Position numbers and translations under genes: made by a program
Origin: QHBQ01 sp038230695
Lineage (GTDB): Bacteria > Chloroflexota > Chloroflexia > QHBQ01
Assembly (NCBI GenBank): GCA_038230695.1
Contig: JBBRMT010000018.1
Location: 1-34,420 of the forward strand
Direction of reading: 5' to 3'
Length of the DNA stretch: 34,420 nt
Part shown: in pieces, positions 14,061 to 21,878 of the stretch
Layout of the letters: each line of letters starts with the position of its first letter
How positions within the stretch are numbered: position 1 is the stretch's first letter
The notes under the pieces: generated by a model
What the model was told of the DNA's origin: nothing
What the model saw: only the letters and a program-made list of their open reading frames with translations
The model's database searches: none

Positions 14061-15359
14061 TTAAATACTCAGGTAGGCTTCTAGCCAGCCGCTTTTAAGC
14101 CCACTGCCTTGTGCCGAGGCGTTAGTTGACGGCGTAGCTGGCATTTGGCTAATTACCATGTTGCCCCCCCCACCATCAAGCCACCGCACCTCACGCAGGT
14201 ATACTGGGCCAGTTGTGGAGTGGGTGTTGGCATCCATAGCCACTATGCCGCGAGGGGAGGCGATGGATGCTGCTGATAGGGCCGGGGCGAGACGCTGGGG
14301 ATTGGTTGCGCCACCATTGGCGGCCAGCGCCGTGTTTAGCAAGAGGCCAGTTTCGTAGCCGAGCAACGCCGGGTTGGCGGGAGCCTGCCCATATGCAGAC
14401 TGGTAGGCAGAGAGGAAGGCGCGATTGGCCGTGGTATCCAGCGTCGGAGTCCAGGCATGGGCGCTGCTGATCCGTACCGCCCCTTTGCCCAGCGTGGGCA
14501 AGAGCAATTCGTCTACCAGGAAGCCGTTGCCAATCAGCGGCGGTCGCGCCCCACCGAGTCTGGCATACGCCTGTACCAGTTCGGCAGCGTTTGCGCCACT
14601 ATAAGCGGCGTAGACCAGATCGGGATGCAGGTTCTGGATGCGGGCCAGCAGGTAGTCCACGTTGTGCGCTGGTTGCGGTCCATGTGTCACAATCGCCTCA
14701 AGCACGTTACCACCTGCCGCGCTGAAGCCCTGCTGAAACCCGTTCAGACTGTCGTAGCCGCTATCGTGAAAGTCGCTGGCAATCACTACCCGCCGACCGA
14801 GCGATTGCGCGGCCCAGTTGCCCAGCGCCCAGTTGGCCTGCCACTGCTGCAAAGAGTGGTGGAACACCTCCGCTTGGGTAGTTGCTAGAGGCAGGTTTTC
14901 ACCCATACTACTTGCCAGCAGCAATGTGTTTGTGGTCTGGAACAAGCTGGCGATGCGGGCAGCCATCATCGGAGTCAAAAAGCCAACTACCAAATCCACC
15001 TTCGCATCGAGCAGGCTTCGGGCCTGGCTGTAAGTGGTGCCGTGGCCGCGCCCGATCGGTTGGGTTATAATCTCGACTGGGCGGGCAGACGTGCTGTTAG
15101 ATGATGGCAGGGCGAACGCAAGTTGCATCCCTGCTACAAACTGGCTGGCCAGGGTTGGGTAGATGGTGGAAGCGGGCAGCAATGCCCCCACCCGCAATGT
15201 GCCACTGGCTAGTTGTTGATCCCCTCCGAGGATGCCCGCAGCGCGTACCCGCTCCCCGGTGGTCAGCGCTCGACTGGCGACCGCTGCACCCCCTACCAGC
15301 CCGATCCCACGCAGGAAGTTACGCCGACTAGCTCGGCTGTCGCTAAAATCGTCTGACAT
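14061..15359 (-). CDS. Tat-exported periplasmic-type solute-binding protein (branched-chain amino acid/receptor-ligand family)
   Basis: A 432-residue protein. The N-terminus SRASRRNFLRGIGLVGGAAVASRAL is a twin-arginine signal (SRRNFL, Arg12-Arg13). The mature part has the type I two-lobe fold of LivJ/Peripla_BP_6 proteins: TLRVGALLPASTIYPTL at the start, QFVAGMQLAFAL, VDLVVGFLTPMMAARIASLFQ, GRRVVIASDFHDSGYDSLNGFQQGF for the second lobe, and NPALLGYETGLLLNTALAANGG near the end. Family members deliver amino acids, urea or amides to ABC importers or act as sensors. No LivHMGF genes are in the window, so it is an orphan. AGGAAAGGG precedes the ATG at 15359. The gene has a long 5' leader. Confidence 0.9.
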   Translation of the reverse strand: MSDDFSDSRASRRNFLRGIGLVGGAAVASRALTTGERVRAAGILGGDQQLASGTLRVGALLPASTIYPTLASQFVAGMQLAFALPSSNSTSARPVEIITQPIGRGHGTTYSQARSLLDAKVDLVVGFLTPMMAARIASLFQTTNTLLLASSMGENLPLATTQAEVFHHSLQQWQANWALGNWAAQSLGRRVVIASDFHDSGYDSLNGFQQGFSAAGGNVLEAIVTHGPQPAHNVDYLLARIQNLHPDLVYAAYSGANAAELVQAYARLGGARPPLIGNGFLVDELLLPTLGKGAVRISSAHAWTPTLDTTANRAFLSAYQSAYGQAPANPALLGYETGLLLNTALAANGGATNPQRLAPALSAASIASPRGIVAMDANTHSTTGPVYLREVRWLDGGGGNMVISQMPATPSTNASAQGSGLKSGWLEAYLSI

Positions 15360-15562
15360 AAAACTACCCTTTCCTTCCTAATAGCTGCTTGTAAAAACGT
15401 TCAATAAGGGCTATAATAACGCTTGGGATCTTGCCAACTACAGCCTGCGCCCCGCTGCCTCGAAGCCTATGGCTGTTCGTCCCGTGTTCACCTCTCAGGA
15501 GTAGCGCGGTTAAGCTACGCCCCGCCTGCCCGCTGTTATGGAGTTCCGAAACTAGCAACAGC
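15360..15562 (-). promoter_or_regulatory. Long 5' leader with several small hairpins
   Basis: Between the extended -10 (15563-15571) and the ATG at 15359 lie about 195 nt without coding. On the minus strand visible pairings include GCTGTT/AACAGC near the 5' end, GTAGC/GCTAC in the middle and TTGG/CCAA near the 3' end. The leader is G/C rich with a purine-rich ribosome site. I compared it by eye with common riboswitch cores (TPP, SAM, glycine, lysine, cobalamin, c-di-GMP, guanidine, fluoride) and recognise none. It could be an undescribed structured leader or simply untranslated DNA. Confidence 0.35.
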
Positions 15563-15571
15563 ATTATACCA
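15563..15571 (-). promoter_or_regulatory. Predicted extended -10 promoter of the solute-binding protein gene
   Basis: TGGTATAAT on the minus strand, identical to the -10 of the TPR-gene promoter. The -35 is unclear (TTGGTA only 14 bp upstream). Confidence 0.5.
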
Positions 15572-15720
15572 CAACTCAACCTTACCAAAACCTTACCGTT
15601 TTTGTTAATTGGTGGTTATCATGTTATTGCGGCTCCATATTTAGGCACATCGGAGCTGCACGACGTAACAATCGCCCAAATCCACATCGAACGGTAAGCT
15701 ATTTGGTAAGGCTGATTGTA

Positions 15721-15726
15721 TATAAT
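15721..15726 (+). promoter_or_regulatory. Possible -10 of the collar operon
   Basis: TATAAT, 54 bp before the GTG start at 15780. No convincing -35 at 16-18 bp, so weakly supported. Confidence 0.35.
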
Positions 15727-15779
15727 GTTGCGTAGATGTATCGCTTATTCGCTCTTTGGTATAAAGAAAGGAGAATCTC

Positions 15780-16301
15780 GTGGGTGAACCATACCTCGGT
15801 GAGATCCGGCTCATCGGCTTCACATTTGCCCCGCGTGGCTGGGCGGAGTGCAATGGACAGTTGATGCAAATCAACCAGAACCAGGCGCTGTTTTCGCTGC
15901 TCGGCACGCAGTTTGGAGGCAATGGCATACAAACCTTCGCGCTGCCCGATTTGCGCGGTCGCATCCCCCTGCACCAAGGGCAAGCGCCGGGCCTGTCCAG
16001 CTATATCATGGGCCAAGTTGGCGGTCAGGAGAACGTTACGCTGAACGTTAGCCAAATGCCCGCCCATTCCCATACCCCACCTGCGGCCAGCAACGCGCTC
16101 GGCCCCGACAATAACACGCAGAACGAGTTCTGGTCGGCCTCGGATGCGAGTGATAACATCTATGCCGCTACCGCTAACAGCACCATGAACACGGGGGCAA
16201 TTGGCAATGCGGGGGGCAGCCAACCCCACAACAATATGCAGCCCTCGCTCGTACTCAAGTTCGTGATCGCCCTCATCGGCATCTTCCCCAGCAGAGGATA
16301 G
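15780..16301 (+). CDS. Tail-collar (Phage_Collar/MdpB-like) protein 1
   Basis: A GTG start with AAGGAG at 15769-15774. The 173-residue protein has the collar signature in its first 60 residues: LGEIRLIGFTFAPRGW..CNG, then LFSLLGTQFGGNGIQTFALPDLRGR.P.H.G. A middle part has MPAHSHTP, and a conserved end reads QPHNNMQPSLVLKFVIALIGIFPSRG. The family includes the receptor-binding collar of phage short tail fibres and the bacterial 'microcystin-dependent protein' MdpB. It has no signal peptide and no phage structural genes nearby, so a prophage is unlikely. First of five tightly packed genes. Its function in the host is unknown; a trimeric, carbohydrate-contacting fold is expected from the family. 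Confidence 0.93.
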   Translation: MGEPYLGEIRLIGFTFAPRGWAECNGQLMQINQNQALFSLLGTQFGGNGIQTFALPDLRGRIPLHQGQAPGLSSYIMGQVGGQENVTLNVSQMPAHSHTPPAASNALGPDNNTQNEFWSASDASDNIYAATANSTMNTGAIGNAGGSQPHNNMQPSLVLKFVIALIGIFPSRG

Positions 16302-16312
16302 GAGGTATTACC

Positions 16313-16837
16313 ATGTCACAACCCTACATCGGCGAGATCCGGCTCGTCGGCTTCAACTTTGCCCCGGTGGACTGGGCCTTTTGTGACGGCAGCCTGCAAT
16401 CGATCGCGGATAACCCTGCCCTCTTCCAGCTACTCGGCACCACTTATGGTGGCGACGGCCAGACTACCTTCGGCCTGCCCGACTTGCGCGGTCGCGCCCC
16501 CATCCATGCCGGGCAGGGATCGGGTCTCAGCAGTCGCGTCCAGGGCGAGCAACTCGGCACCGAGAGCGTCACCCTCATCACCAATCAGATGCCTACCCAT
16601 AATCACGCCGCCCTTGCCCAGAGCGGTGGAGGTAACAGCAGCAAACCACAGAACACAGTCTGGGCTGCGTCTACCCAATCCGACACCCCCTACAAGGCCG
16701 CCCTCGCCACGCCAACCACGCTCAACCCCCAGGCGCTGCCCGCAGCGGGCGGCAACCAGCCCCACGAGAATCGCGAACCGTTGCTGGTGATGAACTACAT
16801 CATCGCTTTGTACGGTGTCTACCCCACACAAGGATAG
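16313..16837 (+). CDS. Tail-collar (Phage_Collar/MdpB-like) protein 2
   Basis: A 174-residue paralogue of its neighbours. It follows the first collar gene by 11 bp containing GGAGGT, and the same ribosome-site spacer recurs before the third copy, showing local duplication. Signature: IGEIRLVGFNFAPVDWAFCDGSL, LFQLLGTTYGGDGQTTFGLPDLRGRAPIHAGQG. In this copy the CNG motif is CDG and the Pro-x-Gly-Trp is Pro-Val-Asp-Trp. The middle segment (HNHAALAQSGGGNSSKPQNTVWAAS) is the most divergent part of the three proteins, as expected if it forms the variable exposed tip. The end NQPHENREPLLVMNYIIALYGVYPTQG is conserved. The three copies could form hetero-oligomers; this is inference. Confidence 0.93.
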   Translation: MSQPYIGEIRLVGFNFAPVDWAFCDGSLQSIADNPALFQLLGTTYGGDGQTTFGLPDLRGRAPIHAGQGSGLSSRVQGEQLGTESVTLITNQMPTHNHAALAQSGGGNSSKPQNTVWAASTQSDTPYKAALATPTTLNPQALPAAGGNQPHENREPLLVMNYIIALYGVYPTQG

Positions 16838-16848
16838 GAGGTATTAAC

Positions 16849-17367
16849 ATGGTTGACAATTACCTGGGCGAGATCCGCGCCACCGGTTTTAACTTTGCCC
16901 CGCAAGGCTGGGCCTTGTGCAACGGGCAAATCCTGTCCATCTCCCAGAATACCGCCCTCTTTTCGCTGCTCGGCACCATGTACGGCGGCGACGGTCGAAG
17001 CACCTTCGCCCTGCCCAACCTGCAAGGTCAGGTAGCGATCGCCTTTGGGCAAGGGCCGGGCCTGTCCGACTATAGCCAGGGCGAGACGGATGGCGTGGAA
17101 AGCGTCACTTTGCTCACCACCGAGATGCCCGCCCACAGCCATCAGGTTAATGCGGAGAACGATATCGGCGACCAGGCTGGCCCGGCCAACAACTTCTGGG
17201 CGGACTCGGCCAATCGCAACAACGAATACTCGACTACCGCCAATACCACAATGAACCTCCAGGCGATCAGCATCACTGGTGGCAACCAGCCCCACGAGAA
17301 TCGCCAGCCCTTCCTCGTCGTCAACTACATCATCGCGCTACAGGGCATCTTCCCGCCGCGAGGATAA
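16849..17367 (+). CDS. Tail-collar (Phage_Collar/MdpB-like) protein 3
   Basis: 172 residues, 11 bp after copy 2 with the same GGAGGTATTA spacer. Signature: LGEIRATGFNFAPQGWALCNGQIL, LFSLLGTMYGGDGRSTFALPNLQGQVAIAFGQGPGLS. Unlike copies 1 and 2, the DLRGR stretch is NLQGQ and the following His of P-x-H-x-G is lost (VAIAFG). The middle has MPAHSHQVNAEND and the end NQPHENRQPFLVVNYIIALQGIFPPRG. Because in phage collar domains the basic/His positions near DLRGR can be involved in trimer or metal contacts, this copy may have a different role. The stop codon is 2 bp before the GNAT start, which implies coupled translation. Confidence 0.93.
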   Translation: MVDNYLGEIRATGFNFAPQGWALCNGQILSISQNTALFSLLGTMYGGDGRSTFALPNLQGQVAIAFGQGPGLSDYSQGETDGVESVTLLTTEMPAHSHQVNAENDIGDQAGPANNFWADSANRNNEYSTTANTTMNLQAISITGGNQPHENRQPFLVVNYIIALQGIFPPRG

Positions 17368-17369
17368 GC

Positions 17370-17885
17370 ATGGCAACTACCCTGCGCTCGGCAGAGGAGG
17401 GCGACCACGTCTTCCTCTACCAACTCTACGCCAGCACCCGCGCCGATGAACTTGCCGCCTGGGGCTGGGCCGAAGCCCAGCGTGAAGCCTTCCTCCAGCT
17501 TCAGTTTCGCGCCCAGCAATTGCATTATCTGAGCCAAATGCCCCAGGCGGTTCATCAGGTCGTCTGCCTGGACGATCAGCCGGTCGGACGGCTCATCCTC
17601 GCCACCGATACCAAGGCGATACACATTGCTGACATCGCCCTGCTACCGGAGTATCGCAATCGCGGGATTGGCGCGGCCCTCATCGGCGACATCATCGCCA
17701 CCGCCGCGCAGACCGGCCGTATCGTGAGCCTCCAGGTCGCTGCAAATAACCCGGCGCAGCACCTCTATGAGCGGCTCGGCTTTCACATCGTCGCTCAGAC
17801 CGACCTCTACTACCTAATGGAAATAGTGCCTGACCCCTTGGTGGATGGGAGTCCGGAGTCTTTGCAAAGAAGGAGCAGTGGCTAA
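17370..17885 (+). CDS. GNAT family N-acetyltransferase
   Basis: 171 residues, starting 2 bp after the third collar gene and ending 1 bp before the giant SLH gene. The acetyl-CoA pyrophosphate loop RNRGIGA (96-102) follows IADIALLPEY, and the C-terminal part has SLQVAANNPAQHLYERLGF, the standard GNAT motif B. The family moves acetyl from acetyl-CoA to an amine on a protein, antibiotic or small molecule. Location between collar genes and a surface protein suggests one of these, or a glycan on them, is the substrate. That is inference from operon position only. The last ~20 residues (after PDPLVDG) look like read-through extension. Confidence 0.92.
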   Translation: MATTLRSAEEGDHVFLYQLYASTRADELAAWGWAEAQREAFLQLQFRAQQLHYLSQMPQAVHQVVCLDDQPVGRLILATDTKAIHIADIALLPEYRNRGIGAALIGDIIATAAQTGRIVSLQVAANNPAQHLYERLGFHIVAQTDLYYLMEIVPDPLVDGSPESLQRRSSG

Positions 17886-17886
17886 T

Positions 17887-20800
17887 ATGCTAGATCGAAA
17901 TATAAACAACCGCAGCGCATCCCGTTCGCCGCACCGCGCCGCCAAACTTACCACCTTCGGCGGGATACTACTGGCGCTGGCACTGGTGGCGTTGCAGTTG
18001 GCTACACCCCAGGCTGCCCCCGCGCTGACCACCCAGGCCGCCGCCGCAGCCAACGCCCATTCCGTGCTGCCGCTCGTGCCACCCGTACATAAGTCGGCTC
18101 CCACTACCACCATCAATGTTACCACCACCAGCGACGAACTTGACGCAGGCGCTTGCCCCAGCATCACCCCTGCCAGTCTTCCTGGCGCTGATGGAGTTAC
18201 TAGCTTGCGCGAGGCGATTTGCGCGGCTAACAATGCCAGCGGGAACAATACCATCACCTTCGGGGTCAACGGCACTTTCCTCATCACCATCCTGGGGCGC
18301 AATGAGGACCACAATGCCACCGGCGACTTCGACCTCAGCTCCGCCGCTAACGATACTGGCTCGACCCTCAACATCGTCGGCAATGGCCCCGCCAACACCA
18401 TTATTGACGGCAACCACAACGACCGTGTGTTCGACATGAACCCGCTCGGCCACTGCAACTGCACCATCAACGTCTCTGGGCTTACCATCCAGAACGGCAT
18501 GACTGCTTCGCCTGGCCCAGTTATCGGCGGCGGGGTCTACGTTGGGGCCAGTCCTGGTTTCACTGCTAATGTTACCCTCAGCAACGATGTGATTACCAAT
18601 AACTCCGCGCCCACTAGCGTTGGCGGCGGCATTGAAAATCACGATGATGCGGGCGGCCTGGTACTCACCGCCGTAACCGTGACCAACAACCTGGCGGGGG
18701 TGCAGGGCGGCGGTATCCATAGCCCCCAGGCGATCACCATTACCAACAGCGTATTTGCGGGCAACCAATCCACCATCGGCGGCGGGATGTGGCTGGCTTC
18801 GCCGGTCAGTGGCGCGTTCAATATCAGCAATGTAACCATCTTCAACAATAGCGCCCTCAACCTGCCCAACGGGGTCAACCCCACCAAGGATGGCGGCGGT
18901 ATCTATGTTGATACCACGGTGCCGATTGCCATCAGCGCCAGCACCATCTACTCGAATAGCGCGACCAACAATGGTGGTGGTATCTACCTGCGCCAGAATA
19001 GCGGCTCCACGGCTGCGCTGAACCTGACTAACGATACCGTCTCCGGCAACGCGGCGGGTGGCAACGGCGGTGGCTATTATCTGGAGAGCGGCGCAATTAA
19101 CGTCAACTACACCACCAGCCCCTATAATCGTGCCACAGGCATTGGCGGTGGCGCTTTCAATGCGGGCGGCACGCTCACCTTCCAGAACAGTATCCTCGCG
19201 GGCAACACCGCAAGCAGCAATCCCGACTGCGGCGGCGCGATCACCAGTGCAGGGTACAACCTGTTCGGCGACAACACCCAGTGTCCGGCCACTACAGGCG
19301 ATGCCAATTTGAACACCCTCGGCCTGACCATCAGCCAGGTAATCAACAACCTGGCAAACAATGGCGGCCCTACCCTGACCCACGCGCTGGTATTGATCTT
19401 CGGCAACCCGGCGATTGATACCGCCAACCCGGCGGGCTGCGTTGCCACCGACCAGCGTGGGGTAATCCGGCCAATCGGCCCACGCTGCGACATGGGTTCA
19501 TTCGAATCGCTAACCCCGCCGACCCCGACCCCTACACCGACCAACACACCGACTAGCACGCCGACCTTCACCAACACGCCGACCGACACGCCGACGAACA
19601 CGCCGACCAGCACGCAGACCACCACGCCGACCTCCACGCCGACGAATACGCCGACTAGCGCAGCAACTAACACACCGACCAACACGCCGACCAACACGCC
19701 GACCGATACGCCAACCGATACGCCGACCAACACGCCGACCAACACACCGACCAACACACCGACCATCACCAATACGCCCACTAATACGCCGACGATTACC
19801 AACACGCCCACCAACACGCCGACGATTACCAACACGCCCACTAATACACCGACCAACACCAACACGGCAACGAACACCCCCACTAACACGCCAACCGATA
19901 CGCCAACCAATACGCCGACCGATACGCCAACTAGCACTAACACCGCGACCAGTACACCGACGGACACGCCGACCATCACCGATACGCCGACCAACACCCC
20001 AACTAACACACCGACCAGCACCTCGACCAATACGCCGACCGATACACCGACCATTACTGATACGCCGACGAACACGCCGACGAACACACCGACCATAACC
20101 AACACGCCGACTAATACCCCAACCAACACACCGACCAGCACCGCGACCAATACCGCGACCAATACGCCGACCAGCACTGACACGCCGACGAATACGCCAA
20201 CCAACACGCCGACTAGCACCAGCACACCGACCAGTACGCTGACCAATACTAGCACGCCGACCAACACCAACACGCCGACAGTTACCAACACGCCGGGCGG
20301 GCCGACCAACACGCCGACGAATACACCATCCAACACCAGTACGCCAGCCGCGCCTACCAACACGCCCACCGCCCCGCCAACCGCTACCAATACTCCTGGT
20401 GGGCCGACCAATACGCCCACAACTGTACCGACGGCAACCAACACGCCGGGCGGCCCAACCAACACACCGACGGTGACGAACACGCCGGGCGGCCCAACCA
20501 ACACGCCTACTGCAACCAACACACCGGGCGGCCCGACCAACACGCCGACCGCAACCGTGACGCAATGCCCCATGTACTTCCCCGATGTGCCGCCCGAATA
20601 CTGGGCTTACGGCTACATCAAGTATCTGTACTGCCACGGTATTGTTAGCGGCTATCCCGACGGCACCTTCAAGCCAGACCATAATATTACTCGTGCCGAG
20701 TTCAGCAAGATGGTGGTGCGTGCTTACGGCTTCGTCCTCACCACGCCTGCCAGCCCCAGCTACACCGATGTGCCACCGAGCAACTGGGCCTACGCTTTCA

Positions 20801-21150
20801 TCGAAACCCTGCACGCAAGGGGCGTAATCAACGGCTTCACCACCGCCCAATGCGCCGCCGCTCACGCCGCCTTCCCTTGCTTCCTGCCCAATGCGGACAT
20901 CAGCCGCGCCCAGATTGTCAAGATGGTGGTCGTTGCCAGCGGTGTACCCGCCTATACCGGCGCGTTCACCGACTATCCCGACGTGCCGCCTAGCTATTGG
21001 GCTTACGGTTACATCAAGACTGCTTCTCACCTTAACTGGGTGGGCGGCTATGGCGATGGCACCTTCCGGCCCAACAACTCGGCTACGCGGGCGGAGTTGT
21101 CGAAGATACTGTTCCTCGCGCTGAACTTCCAGCACGGCTACCAGCCCTGA
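17887..21150 (+). CDS. Giant surface protein: CSLREA motif, beta-helix, Thr-Pro stalk, three SLH domains
   Basis: The start at 17887 has AAGGAG, 1 bp after the GNAT stop; an earlier in-frame ATG at 17845 lies inside the GNAT gene. 1087 residues. Signal/transmembrane segment ~20-45. Next is a CSLREA-type motif (VTSLREAICAANNASG, ~110-125), usual at the start of secreted beta-helix proteins. Residues ~130-540 are right-handed beta-helix repeats (GGGIY, NSAT, GNxA turns), ending in the pattern of a choice-of-anchor Q domain (NSILAGN…GYNLFG…GSFES). Residues ~544-890 are a ~350-residue T-N-T-P repeat stalk, later with GGPTNTPT blocks. Three SLH domains (~897-1080, WAYGYIKYLYCHGIVSGYPDGTF first) anchor it. 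The middle SLH has a Cys-flanked insertion. Probable adhesin or surface enzyme scaffold held far from the envelope. Confidence 0.92.
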   Translation: MLDRNINNRSASRSPHRAAKLTTFGGILLALALVALQLATPQAAPALTTQAAAAANAHSVLPLVPPVHKSAPTTTINVTTTSDELDAGACPSITPASLPGADGVTSLREAICAANNASGNNTITFGVNGTFLITILGRNEDHNATGDFDLSSAANDTGSTLNIVGNGPANTIIDGNHNDRVFDMNPLGHCNCTINVSGLTIQNGMTASPGPVIGGGVYVGASPGFTANVTLSNDVITNNSAPTSVGGGIENHDDAGGLVLTAVTVTNNLAGVQGGGIHSPQAITITNSVFAGNQSTIGGGMWLASPVSGAFNISNVTIFNNSALNLPNGVNPTKDGGGIYVDTTVPIAISASTIYSNSATNNGGGIYLRQNSGSTAALNLTNDTVSGNAAGGNGGGYYLESGAINVNYTTSPYNRATGIGGGAFNAGGTLTFQNSILAGNTASSNPDCGGAITSAGYNLFGDNTQCPATTGDANLNTLGLTISQVINNLANNGGPTLTHALVLIFGNPAIDTANPAGCVATDQRGVIRPIGPRCDMGSFESLTPPTPTPTPTNTPTSTPTFTNTPTDTPTNTPTSTQTTTPTSTPTNTPTSAATNTPTNTPTNTPTDTPTDTPTNTPTNTPTNTPTITNTPTNTPTITNTPTNTPTITNTPTNTPTNTNTATNTPTNTPTDTPTNTPTDTPTSTNTATSTPTDTPTITDTPTNTPTNTPTSTSTNTPTDTPTITDTPTNTPTNTPTITNTPTNTPTNTPTSTATNTATNTPTSTDTPTNTPTNTPTSTSTPTSTLTNTSTPTNTNTPTVTNTPGGPTNTPTNTPSNTSTPAAPTNTPTAPPTATNTPGGPTNTPTTVPTATNTPGGPTNTPTVTNTPGGPTNTPTATNTPGGPTNTPTATVTQCPMYFPDVPPEYWAYGYIKYLYCHGIVSGYPDGTFKPDHNITRAEFSKMVVRAYGFVLTTPASPSYTDVPPSNWAYAFIETLHARGVINGFTTAQCAAAHAAFPCFLPNADISRAQIVKMVVVASGVPAYTGAFTDYPDVPPSYWAYGYIKTASHLNWVGGYGDGTFRPNNSATRAELSKILFLALNFQHGYQP
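19516..20566 (+). repeat. In-frame minisatellite encoding the Thr-Asn-Thr-Pro stalk
   Basis: About 1 kb of degenerate 12-bp units of the kind AACACGCCGACC encoding T-N-T-P/T-D-T-P/T-S-T-P. The last ~250 bp has a second unit encoding TNTPGGPTNTPT. Because the unit is a multiple of 3, gain or loss of copies would change stalk length without frameshift. The same type of tract, shorter, is in the Asp-box gene (5370-5585). Confidence 0.9.
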
Positions 21151-21190
21151 GTAGGAAGGCAGGCGCATAGACAACAATGTGAGTCATCGC

Positions 21191-21342
21191 AAACTTTAGG
21201 CAAAAAGCCCCCAGCGGGGGTTGGGGGAGAATCTTGAGTGGTAGGCAGGCTAAGGGTAAACACGGGAGTATGGCGTGGTTACGACTAACCTGGCTGGAGC
21301 TTCAAGCTTTCTCCCCCAACCCCCGCTGGGGGCTTAAAGTTT
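21191..21342. repeat. Inverted repeat with 27-bp perfect arms
   Basis: The left arm 21205-21231 (AAGCCCCCAGCGGGGG..) and right arm 21309-21335 are perfect complements. AAACTTTA at 21191 and TAAAGTTT at 21342 extend the pairing with one interruption. The 77-bp centre has no evident gene. It lies between the converging giant SLH gene and PIN gene, and is probably a mobile palindromic element or strong bidirectional terminator. Confidence 0.7.
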
Positions 21343-21392
21343 TACCGAATGCACCTATTTGCAATATTCACGGTGACACATTTGCTTTATCT

Positions 21393-21878
21393 TTAGTCCC
21401 TAATCATTTCTACAAGGTCAGGGTCAATCCATGCCGCCGCCCGCGTTGCCATGCGATAGGCCAGGGTTCGTGCTTGCCTCTCGCTGATGAAGCCACAACG
21501 GGCGCTCTCAAGCAGCACCGAGACACTGCCACGCACCTTCAGGCCAATATCGCGGGCGGCTTGCCGCGCTACGGGGTCGTCGAGCAGCACCAGGTCGGCG
21601 TTTAGCTGCACCGCCAGAGCCAGCGTCTGCTCCTCGCCCAGTGCAAGGTGGGGGTCGTCCGCCGCCAGATTGATGCGATGGTGGCGCAGCTTGTGGGCAT
21701 GAACCAGGGTGTGTAGCAGCTTGGCGGTAACGATGTCGTCGGCTACGCCGCGTCGCACCGCTTCTTCCCAGACCCCATCGCTGATCTGCAACTCACCACC
21801 CGCCAATCGTAGCAGCAGATCGAGCCGCTCCACCTGGGCGAGGGCAATTAGCGGATCCGCGCCGCACACGATCACCAT
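21393..21878 (-). CDS. DUF3368-type PIN-domain protein, probable toxin
   Basis: 161 residues. The family pattern is clear: PLIALAQVERLDLL near the N-terminus, GVWEEAVRRG, LALGEEQTLALAVQLNADLVLLDDPVARQAARDIGLKVRGSVSVLLESARCGFI, the hallmark of DUF3368 PIN proteins that pair with UPF0175 antitoxins. PIN proteins are metal-dependent RNases. In this copy the first strand reads VCGADPLIAL, where the family usually has (S/C)(D/N)xSPLI. The acidic or amide residue at the usual metal position is Gly6, with Asp8 two residues later, so activity may be changed. The other acidic residues (Glu in GEE, DD pair) are kept. The ATG overlaps the antitoxin stop by 7 bp, so the two are translated together. Confidence 0.88.
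   Translation of the reverse strand: MVIVCGADPLIALAQVERLDLLLRLAGGELQISDGVWEEAVRRGVADDIVTAKLLHTLVHAHKLRHHRINLAADDPHLALGEEQTLALAVQLNADLVLLDDPVARQAARDIGLKVRGSVSVLLESARCGFISERQARTLAYRMATRAAAWIDPDLVEMIRD

Noticed and set aside
15780..17367. Prophage or phage-tail cluster
   Set aside because: Only collar-domain proteins are present, each a stand-alone ~173-residue protein; there are no terminase, portal, capsid, tape-measure, baseplate, holin or integrase genes around.
19516..20566. CRISPR-like array
   Set aside because: The periodic sequence is a coding minisatellite with 12-bp units, has no unique spacers and continues the reading frame of the SLH protein.
17968..21177. Three long antisense frames (471, 483 and 555 codons) under the giant SLH gene
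   Set aside because: They mirror the beta-helix and Thr-Pro repeats (VGVLVGV, RRVGRRI patterns) and have no start context; compositional shadows.
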